Shown: piece after piece, positions 7,863 through 12,918 of the stretch | How the letters are laid out: each line of letters begins with the position of its first letter | Numbering within the stretch: position 1 is the stretch's first letter | From: Prochlorococcus marinus str. MIT 9215 | Lineage (GTDB): Bacteria > Cyanobacteriota > Cyanobacteriia > PCC-6307 > Cyanobiaceae | NCBI GenBank assembly: GCA_949486985.1 | Contig: CATBLW010000229.1 | Span: forward strand, 1 to 12,918 | Length of the DNA stretch: 12,918 nucleotides | Direction: 5' to 3' | Notes under the pieces: generated by a model | Databases searched by the model: none | What the model was told of the DNA's origin: nothing | Seen by the model: only the letters and a program-made list of their open reading frames with translations | Translations under genes and position numbers: made by a program

Positions 7863-8904
7863 TTGATCCTGGGGATGTTGTGAGTTCCCAGGCGGCATTG
7901 ATCGCAGCCACCATGCTGTTTTCTCTTGCACAACCATGGCCAGCGATGTCGAAGCCAGTTCCATGATCTGGTGAGGTGCGAAGAAAGGGGAGTCCGAGGG
8001 TGGTATTGACGGCTTCATCAAAGGCAAGCATTTTGACGGGGATCAGTCCTTGATCGTGATACAGGGCCAAAATGCCGTCTGGGACATGGCTCTCATTGGG
8101 GAGGCCGTGCCAAGCGCGGGCTGCTGAAAGCCAACAGGTGTCGGGAGCTAAAGGGCCTTGTAGATGAACGTTTGGATGGTTTTTTTTCCATTTATCCAGA
8201 ACTGGAATCAGCCATTCGATCTCTTCGTTGCCGAGTTTGCCTTGTTCGCCTGCGTGAGGATTCAGCCCTGCTACTGCAAGATGTGGATGAGAGGAGAAGC
8301 GCTGACAGAAGACTTTCAGCGCGTTTAATTTGTCGATTAATAGTTCAGGTGTGATCTCAGTGGGCACTGAGGCGAGAGGGATGTGGGTGGTTGCGAGCAA
8401 GGTGTTTAGGCGCCACTTGCTATGTGGTGAGATCGCCGTAAACAGCATTGAGGCTTTCCAGTTTGCTCCTGCGAGTTCGGATAGGCGTTCGGTTTGGCCT
8501 GGATAATGATGGCCGGCTGCATGCCAGGCATGTTTGGCGATGGGAGCGGTCACCAGAGCTCTCGCTTGATTGCGCATAACGAGTTCAGTGGCTTGCGTTA
8601 ACCACTGGAAGCTGATGGCCCCTGTTTGGGCTGTTGGCTGGCCTGGCTCCGGTATCTCCTGAACGGGTATATCTTCAATATCTAGATTTTTAGGATTGGC
8701 TAGCTCGATGACTCCTTTAGCTTTTAACTGAGCATGAGTGTGTTCAAGAGAGTTGCGGCAGCCAATAAGTTTTGGATTCAGATCTGCAGGTAAATCCGAT
8801 GATGCCAGGGCTTTGAGGGTGACCTCCATGCCAATGCCAGCTGGGTCACCAAGTGTGATGACGATGCGTTGATTAGCTTCTGAACATTCAGGAGGTATGG
8901 CCAT
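7849..8904 (-). CDS. pdxA: 4-hydroxythreonine-4-phosphate dehydrogenase PdxA
   Basis: PdxA oxidises 4-phosphohydroxy-L-threonine with NAD in the DXP-dependent pathway to pyridoxal phosphate. The 351-residue protein begins near ITLGDPAGIG (16-25). Metal-ligand histidines equivalent to E. coli His166, His211 and His266 are visible as His174 (ATTHIPL), His217 (LNPHAGE) and His283 (LYHDQG). The C-terminal GFDIAGHG motif is present at 317-324. The usual PGHTE segment reads PGQTE (135-139), so the substrate-side His is Gln137. The start ATG (8902-8904) is the only in-frame choice before the family region and shares two bases with the start of the divergent small gene. Any promoter must lie inside that gene. 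The 3' end overlaps accB by 14 bp. Confidence 0.95.
   Translation of the reverse strand: MAIPPECSEANQRIVITLGDPAGIGMEVTLKALASSDLPADLNPKLIGCRNSLEHTHAQLKAKGVIELANPKNLDIEDIPVQEIPEPGQPTAQTGAISFQWLTQATELVMRNQARALVTAPIAKHAWHAAGHHYPGQTERLSELAGANWKASMLFTAISPHSKWRLNTLLATTHIPLASVPTEITPELLIDKLNALKVFCQRFSSHPHLAVAGLNPHAGEQGKLGNEEIEWLIPVLDKWKKNHPNVHLQGPLAPDTCWLSAARAWHGLPNESHVPDGILALYHDQGLIPVKMLAFDEAVNTTLGLPFLRTSPDHGTGFDIAGHGCARENSMVAAINAAWELTTSPGSTNSA
8890..8896 (+). promoter_or_regulatory. Shine-Dalgarno sequence setting the start of the small gene at 8903
   Basis: AGGAGGT, a full anti-16S match, lies 6 nt before the ATG at 8903. The alternative in-frame ATG at 8897 touches it and is too close. Strong sites like this are rare in the window, and this one sits inside the first codons of pdxA on the other strand. 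Confidence 0.75.
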
Positions 8905-9121
8905 GCTGCGTTGGTTAATGCTTGGTTTGATTGGCTTTGCTTTGGTGACTGGATTCCGTCATGGATGGTTGGTCGTGCAATGGAATCAGCTCTTGCAGGA
9001 TGCAGGTTTGACACTGGTTGATCCTGATCAGTCTTTCGACTTGCATGAATTCATTTTTGGTGGTCCAGATCAGAATCGGAGTCCTGAATCACCTGATCAG
9101 AACTCCGATTCCCGACGCTGA
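8903..9121 (+). CDS. Small membrane-anchored protein of unknown function
   Basis: I do not recognise a named family. The 72-residue product has one N-terminal hydrophobic segment (about 4-18, with WLMLGLIGFALV), then an amphipathic stretch LLQDAGLTLVDPDQSFDLHEFIF. It ends in a polar tail rich in Pro, Asp, Asn and Ser with the motif PDQN twice. It could be a single-pass membrane protein with a short soluble tail. A strong ribosome-binding site fixes the start and supports that the gene is translated. It is divergent from pdxA with overlapping start codons, and its last 71 bp run antisense to the end of the epimerase-like gene. The repeats and the hairpin in that overlap make the exact C-terminus uncertain. 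Confidence 0.65.
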   Translation: MLRWLMLGLIGFALVTGFRHGWLVVQWNQLLQDAGLTLVDPDQSFDLHEFIFGGPDQNRSPESPDQNSDSRR

Positions 9122-10013
9122 ATTCATCTTGCAAGAAGCAGTCTCTTAAACCGGAGTGATAGTCAGGATGCATGAGGGTATAGCCGAGATCTTGGCAAAG
9201 CAATCGATTACTAACTCGGCGATTTTCTTCCCAGAACGAACGAGCCATGGGACTCATCCCTTCAGCGGCCATGGCAAAGGGTTGCAAAGCTGGAAGTGAT
9301 CGTCCAAGTAGTTGCGCCCCATAGCTGAGTAAGTCTTTGCTTGCTGTTGGCAGGTCATCAGCCACGTTGACAACTTTTGGCCATTGACCTGCGGCAGCGC
9401 GTGCGATCAGATGCAGTGTTGCGCCTGCAATGTCGTCGATATGGATTCTTGAAAAGACTTGCCCTGGCTTATCAATCAATTTGCTTTTGCCGCTTTTGAT
9501 GTTTTGCAGCACCGATCGTCCAGGACCGTAGATGCCAGGTAGCCGCAGTATCTGAATGGGTAGTCCCGAAGCTTGCCAAGCTTGTTCACAAGCGAGACGA
9601 CGTTGGCTTCGTGGTTGCTCGGGATGAGGTTGAGCCTCTTCTGTTACCCAATTTCCGCCACAGTCGCCATAGATACCGGTTGTGGAGAGATAGCCAACCC
9701 ATTGCAGCGGCAATGCGTTGAGTTGTTCAAGCAAGCAGCTGAGCACAGGATCGTCTCCGCTTCCTGTCGGTGGGATGCAGTTGAGTACATGCGTGACTCC
9801 GTCCAGGCTCTCCAGTGTTGGGAGCACCTGAGTTGAACTATCAAAAACCAGGTTGCTTCCGGGACTGTCGATTGTGCGTCGACTGCAAAGGACTGGTGTG
9901 CCAAGGGCTCTGGCTAGAGAGGCGACATGTTGGCCAGAGAAACCAGCTCCCAGAACAAGCAGCTTCGAATTTGCAGGCAACGGCAGGCATTGCTTGACAA
10001 GGTCTTTCAGCAT
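9051..10013 (-). CDS. Atypical SDR / NAD(P)-binding epimerase-like protein (YeeZ-like)
   Basis: The 320-residue protein has an N-terminal Rossmann motif LVLGAGFSGQHVA (19-31), the strand-4 segment NCIPPTG (78-84), the active-site-like YLSTTGIYGD (108-117), a conserved RLPGIYGPGRS (157-167), and an IHIDDIAGA helix (190-198). This is the layout of the extended/atypical short-chain dehydrogenase group that includes E. coli YeeZ. The classical YxxxK pair is not seen: the region after WVTEE reads RSQRRLACEQAW, with Arg in place of the catalytic Tyr. It may bind NAD(P) without standard SDR chemistry; the substrate cannot be told. The start is the ATG at 10011-10013. Residues 298-320 (Ser/Asp-rich) lie in the 71-bp overlap with the opposite gene and look like an added tail beyond the fold. 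Confidence 0.85.
   Translation of the reverse strand: MLKDLVKQCLPLPANSKLLVLGAGFSGQHVASLARALGTPVLCSRRTIDSPGSNLVFDSSTQVLPTLESLDGVTHVLNCIPPTGSGDDPVLSCLLEQLNALPLQWVGYLSTTGIYGDCGGNWVTEEAQPHPEQPRSQRRLACEQAWQASGLPIQILRLPGIYGPGRSVLQNIKSGKSKLIDKPGQVFSRIHIDDIAGATLHLIARAAAGQWPKVVNVADDLPTASKDLLSYGAQLLGRSLPALQPFAMAAEGMSPMARSFWEENRRVSNRLLCQDLGYTLMHPDYHSGLRDCFLQDEFSVGNRSSDQVIQDSDSDLDHQK
9073..9111. repeat. 10-bp perfect inverted repeat in the overlap of two convergent genes
   Basis: GAATCGGAGT (9073-9082) and ACTCCGATTC (9102-9111) are exact reverse complements, separated by 19 nt. The 8-mer GATCAGAA also occurs twice in direct orientation (9068-9075 and 9095-9102). The structure spans the 3' codons of both the small membrane gene and the epimerase-like gene. 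No T-run follows on either strand, so it is not a standard intrinsic terminator. It may be a bidirectional RNA 3' structure or a partly duplicated segment. Confidence 0.7.
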
Positions 10014-10087
10014 GAGTACAAGTGTATTACTGCTTTGGTTTTGTCATGGCTTGTTCTTGCCTGCGGCTTTCCGCGATCTCCCGTCCC

Positions 10088-10267
10088 ATGTTGCCTCGTC
10101 AGGCCTCTTGCCGGCCTGCTGTTGGCCAGCAGGCTGGCTGGGCTGTTCGCGTTGTGGTTGCCGTCATTGTTTTGATGAGTGCCATGGTTTTGGCTCCGGA
10201 GCGACCAGAGCTGCAGGCTTCGATCTGTGAACGCCACAATCCGGTGTCAGCCTGTCAGGTTTGGTGA
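10088..10267 (+). CDS. Small single-pass membrane protein of unknown function, 59 residues
   Basis: From the ATG at 10088 the product is MLPRQASCRPAV, then a hydrophobic segment (about 18-37, with RVVVAVIVLMSAMVL), then a short polar tail ending ERHNPVSACQVW. The ending resembles short unnamed proteins I recall from marine picocyanobacteria, but I cannot name a family. Its frame stays open to an in-frame GTG at 10022 and an ATG at 10046, so the start is uncertain and no ribosome-binding site is visible. All three plus-strand frames are open through part of this region, so choosing this frame rests on the membrane segment plus its defined tail. The stop is 6 bp from the stop of the convergent HNH gene, and the 5' side faces the epimerase-like gene. 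Confidence 0.5.
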   Translation: MLPRQASCRPAVGQQAGWAVRVVVAVIVLMSAMVLAPERPELQASICERHNPVSACQVW

Positions 10268-10273
10268 GCCTGC

Positions 10274-10705
10274 TTAGGCGGCCTGCAGGCGCCAGTCTTC
10301 GTCTTGCTGGATGTTGGGATTGTGCCGATATGGGACTGTTTTGTTTGATTGAGTGCATTCATTGGGTTGGGCCCATTGCAGCAACCTCAGAGCAAGGCGT
10401 AGATCAGAATCCATCCAAGCTCTGATGGCCATGGCTCGCCTTGGGTCGTAGAAACGCTGTTGCCGATACCAGTCAAATGCATCCGCATCAGATTTGGCTC
10501 CGTTGCAGGCCAGGCATGCAGGAACACAGTTTTCGGTAATACTTAACCCACCACGACTAAGTGGTAAGACATGATCAATTGATTCAGAAATATTGCCGCA
10601 ATAAATGCATCTTTGCTTGGTGTAATTGTGTAGTGATTTTCGCCATTGTCGTATGCGCAATTTGGGACAGAGGTCTTCGAGGAAAACCGCGTCCTTGGTG
10701 TGCAT
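10274..10705 (-). CDS. HNH endonuclease-family protein
   Basis: The 143-residue protein contains a compact zinc-type HNH domain. It has Cys33-x2-Cys36 (CIYCG), Asp44-His45 in ESIDHVLPLSRGG, Asn59 (TENC), and Cys64-x2-Cys67-Asn68 in VPACLACNGAKSD. The two CxxC pairs should bind structural zinc, and His45 is the expected catalytic base. A basic N-terminus (RIRQWRKSLHNYTKQR) and a C-terminal helix (FYDPRRAMAIRAWMDSD) flank it. Close relatives appear to be conserved in cyanobacteria outside phage and mobile islands, which suggests a chromosomal role in repair or recombination instead of a homing nuclease; that role is inference. AAGG lies 7-8 nt before the ATG as a weak ribosome-binding site. The gene is divergent from the SNF2 gene across 144 bp. 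Confidence 0.9.
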   Translation of the reverse strand: MHTKDAVFLEDLCPKLRIRQWRKSLHNYTKQRCIYCGNISESIDHVLPLSRGGLSITENCVPACLACNGAKSDADAFDWYRQQRFYDPRRAMAIRAWMDSDLRLALRLLQWAQPNECTQSNKTVPYRHNPNIQQDEDWRLQAA

Positions 10706-10849
10706 GTGACTACCTTGGTTTTCAGTAGTTTGCCGTGACTATCAAAGCCGTCAATGTATTAAAGATTGCACTTTTGGACATTTTGGAGCGCTTTATGTAG
10801 TGGTTGCTGATGTTCTTGTCATTCAGCTCTATACCCGTAAATTGAATGT
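10706..10849. other. Divergent intergenic region between HNH and SNF2 genes
   Basis: This 144-bp AT-richer gap should hold the promoters of both genes. I see no convincing -35/-10 pair on either strand; TTGACG on the minus strand (10749-10754) has no good -10 at 16-18 bp. A tandem 9-bp unit, TTTTGGACA then TTTTGGAGC (10772-10789), is the only visible repeat. No tRNA, terminator or clear small ORF is seen. Confidence 0.4.
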
Positions 10850-12469
10850 TTGTTGAGCAGTGAGCTCACGTCCATCGCATCTGCAAGCTGTTATTTGGGA
10901 TTGACCCCTGCAGGGTTGGTGAAGGTCATCTTCCCGTTTGATGCTGTAACTCAGGCTCAACTTCGCAAAGTGAGGCCCCGTGGAATTTGGCGTGGTGCCA
11001 GCTATGGCTGGGAATTTCCTTTGGCTGCTGCTCAACACTTGCAGCTTCAATTCGGCTCTCGTTTCCCAGTTCAGGAGGATTTAGCCAAGTGGTTGCACTG
11101 GTTTGATCATCCTCTGCCACCGTTGCCGTCTCATCGGGATCTGGTTCGTCATGCAGATCTTGCCCAAGCGTTGAGCGATGGTCGGAGTCCTCTTCCTCAT
11201 CAGCGCTTTGGCGCTCGATGGCTATTGGCGAGGCGGGGCGCGGTACTTGCCGATGAAATGGGCCTTGGCAAAACTCTTACAACCCTTTTGGCCGCTCGTG
11301 CCATGCGTCGCTGCGCCGACGTGCGGGTGATGGTCGTGGCACCCGTTGGTCTCCATCGCCATTGGCACTGCGAGGCTGCTGCTTTGGACTTATCGATCAG
11401 TGTGCATAGCTGGGCTCGCTTGCCCAAAGAATTGCCCCCTGCAGGGACTTTGCTGGTTGTTGATGAGGCTCATTTTGCGCAGTCGATGTTGGCTCGGCGA
11501 ACGCAGGGATTGCTGCGACTTGCACGTCATCCGCGGCTGCGGGCGATTTGGATGTTGACAGGCACACCGATGAAAAATGGCCGACCTGATCAGCTTTTTC
11601 CCTTACTCGCTGCCATTGATCACCCTTTGGCGCGTGATCAGCGTGCATTTGAACAATATTTTTGCAATGGTCACTGGCGTGAGCAAGGAGGCCGGCAGCG
11701 TTGGGATGCCTCTGGTGCGAGTCACCTAGAAGAATTACGCCGGCTGACGCGCCCCTTGGTACTGCATCGGCGCAAGCAAAAGTTGTTGGGCCTGCCGCCA
11801 AAACGTCGGGAACATCATTTGGTCTCCTTGGCAGACTCGGAGGCGCGTGGTTTTGATCATCGCCTTGCTGTGGTGGTTGATGACTATCGCCATCGGATCC
11901 GCCATGGTCTCGTGCGATCCGATGCCGAATCGTTAGCCGTGCTGACGGCCATTCGTCAGATCGCTGCTGAGTTCAAACTTCCTGCGGTGGAGCAACTATT
12001 GCTCGAAATACGCAGTCAGGACAAAGCTGTCGTTGTCTTTAGTAGCTTTGTTCAGCCATTGGTCTTGCTGCAGCAACGTTTAGGCGGGGAGTTGCTGACT
12101 GGTCGTCAGCGGCCGAATCAACGTCAAGAAGCTGTTGATCGTTTTCAGGCTGGTGACAGCAGTTTGCTTTTTGCTAGTTACGGAGCTGGTGGGTTGGGAT
12201 TCACGCTTCACCGCGCTCGGCATGTGGTTCTAATTGAACGACCTTGGACTCCAGGAGATGTGGAACAGGCCGAGGATCGATGCCACCGCTTGGGCATGGA
12301 TGGTGGTTTGACCAGCCATTGGTTCCAATTGGGTGTTGCTGATCAGTTGGTCGATGGCTTGGTGGCTTCCAAGGCGGAGCGCATCGAGGTTTTATTGGGT
12401 CCTCGTCGGATTGGTTTGGAACGTCAGCCGTTACCGGCCATGTTGAGGCGTTGCTTGCAGGAGCTCTGA
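10850..12469 (+). CDS. SNF2-family DNA helicase/translocase with HARP-like N-terminal region
   Basis: The 539-residue protein (TTG start at 10850) is a superfamily 2 SNF2 ATPase. Motifs are: a Q-like LPHQRFGARWLL (115-126), motif I DEMGLGKT (135-142), motif II DEAH (205-208), motif III LTGTP (236-240), SSF (398-400), motif V GAGGLGF (445-451) and motif VI QAEDRCHRLGM (473-483, Met where Gln is usual). Residues about 24-80 (VKVIFPFDAVTQAQL, WRGASYGWEFPLAAA) resemble the HARP region before the SNF2 core in SMARCAL1-like annealing helicases; this is a moderate call. Expected activity is ATP-driven movement on branched DNA, in replication-fork or repair work. Other possible starts are TTG 10853, 10901 or 10916 and GTG 10919, the last still leaving the HARP-like part intact. 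No ATG is in frame there. It is divergent from the HNH gene, and its tail overlaps the convergent exported-protein gene by 46 bp. Confidence 0.93.
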   Translation: MLSSELTSIASASCYLGLTPAGLVKVIFPFDAVTQAQLRKVRPRGIWRGASYGWEFPLAAAQHLQLQFGSRFPVQEDLAKWLHWFDHPLPPLPSHRDLVRHADLAQALSDGRSPLPHQRFGARWLLARRGAVLADEMGLGKTLTTLLAARAMRRCADVRVMVVAPVGLHRHWHCEAAALDLSISVHSWARLPKELPPAGTLLVVDEAHFAQSMLARRTQGLLRLARHPRLRAIWMLTGTPMKNGRPDQLFPLLAAIDHPLARDQRAFEQYFCNGHWREQGGRQRWDASGASHLEELRRLTRPLVLHRRKQKLLGLPPKRREHHLVSLADSEARGFDHRLAVVVDDYRHRIRHGLVRSDAESLAVLTAIRQIAAEFKLPAVEQLLLEIRSQDKAVVVFSSFVQPLVLLQQRLGGELLTGRQRPNQRQEAVDRFQAGDSSLLFASYGAGGLGFTLHRARHVVLIERPWTPGDVEQAEDRCHRLGMDGGLTSHWFQLGVADQLVDGLVASKAERIEVLLGPRRIGLERQPLPAMLRRCLQEL

Positions 12470-12837
12470 CGTGCATTGAGTTCGTGAAGCACCATCTGAT
12501 CGGCTGCTTGCCCTTGATCTTGAAGTAGCGCTAAAGCTTTGGAAACATCCTGGCAAGCAAGGTTGGTTTGGCCCATCAGGGTGTAGATCAGGGAGCGATC
12601 GTTCAGTGGTTCGGGATTGTTTTGATGTTGCTGAACAACTTTGTTGCAGTGCTTTAGGGCATGCTCCAATCCTTCAAGATCCAGATTATCGAGACAGGCT
12701 TGAGAAGAGATATTGGCTTCTGAAGCCTGCTTGCTTGGCGCTGATCGGCTCGTGCAGCCAAAGCTTGATAGCAAGAGACCGCACACCAAAAGATTGGTGA
12801 TTTTTTTTAGAGAATCAATAGCTATAACGCTCTTCAC
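12424..12837 (-). CDS. Small exported, possibly lipid-anchored protein with a TPR-like segment
   Basis: I do not recognise a named family. I chose the GTG at 12835-12837 (137 residues) because it places MKSVIAIDSLKK directly before the hydrophobic core NLLVCGLLLSSFGC; an earlier GTG at 12906 adds 23 polar residues before a signal and is less likely. Cys28 sits where a lipobox Cys would be, but the preceding SSFG is not a canonical lipobox, so a cleaved or uncleaved signal anchor is also possible. Residues about 74-101 (PEPLNDRSLIYTLMGQTNLA, then a helix with KALAL) match the spacing of one TPR repeat. Four further Cys (48, 64, 95, 127) could form disulfides outside the cytoplasm. The last 46 bp overlap the SNF2 gene on the other strand. 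An A8 run in the signal region encodes Lys-Lys. Confidence 0.7.
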   Translation of the reverse strand: MKSVIAIDSLKKITNLLVCGLLLSSFGCTSRSAPSKQASEANISSQACLDNLDLEGLEHALKHCNKVVQQHQNNPEPLNDRSLIYTLMGQTNLACQDVSKALALLQDQGQAADQMVLHELNARQSSCKQRLNMAGNG

Positions 12838-12918
12838 TATCTGCGCTTTGCTCGGTTGCTGTTTGATTTGTGTTGATTGCGCTCGCAGATGAACCAAACA
12901 GATCACCTAGATAACGAC

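Noticed and set aside
11397..11801. 134-codon open frame on the minus strand
   Set aside because: It is antisense to the SNF2 core, which carries conserved motifs throughout; the translated antisense has no recognisable domain.
10274..12469. Reading the HNH and SNF2 genes as a phage-defence island
   Set aside because: No integrase, transposase, methyltransferase or restriction partner, no direct repeats or tRNA at the edges, and no obvious base-composition break; both proteins look chromosomal.
1..12918. CRISPR array, tRNA/rRNA genes, insertion sequence or riboswitch
   Set aside because: I found no regularly spaced repeats, no tRNA- or rRNA-like segment, no transposase, and no riboswitch motif upstream of thiL or pdxA; weak structured RNAs could still be missed by eye.

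Overview
The window looks like a compact genome of a marine picocyanobacterium. The best match is a moderate-GC Prochlorococcus (MIT9303/MIT9313-like) or a close marine Synechococcus. The reasons are a Calvin-cycle-type gap2 gene, a TLP40/CYP38-like cyclophilin, the local gene order as I remember it for this group, roughly 50% GC by eye, very short gaps, and no HIP1 octamer (GCGATCGC) found on reading. The assignment comes from recognising proteins, not from a search.

Left part (1-4667): the 3' end of rsgA (ribosome-assembly GTPase) converges on a minus-strand cluster murC-murB-ybaB (two cytoplasmic peptidoglycan-precursor enzymes and a nucleoid-associated protein). murC is divergent from gap2, the NAD(P)-dependent glyceraldehyde-3-phosphate dehydrogenase. 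gap2 has a recognisable -10 box and ends in a clear intrinsic terminator.

Middle part (4668-8904): a minus-strand pair of a TLP40/CYP38-like cyclophilin and thiL (thiamine-phosphate kinase), overlapping by 32 bp, is divergent from the plus-strand pair efp-accB (elongation factor P and the biotin carrier of acetyl-CoA carboxylase). A 12-bp perfect palindrome lies between the two units. accB converges on pdxA (vitamin B6 synthesis).

Right part (8903-12837): genes alternate strand one by one: a small membrane protein (+), an atypical SDR/epimerase-like protein (-), a 59-residue membrane protein (+), an HNH endonuclease (-), a SNF2-family helicase with a HARP-like N-terminus (+), and a short exported TPR-like protein (-). 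Convergent tails overlap by up to 71 bp, and pdxA shares its start-codon bases with the small gene opposite.

Most of the window is ordinary housekeeping. I see no mobile element, CRISPR array, tRNA, rRNA or obvious defence island, and no gene-free stretch above 300 bp (the longest gaps are about 193, 144, 112 and 74 bp). The least explained parts are the HNH/SNF2 neighbourhood, the tight antisense packing of the right part, and three small genes of unknown function.
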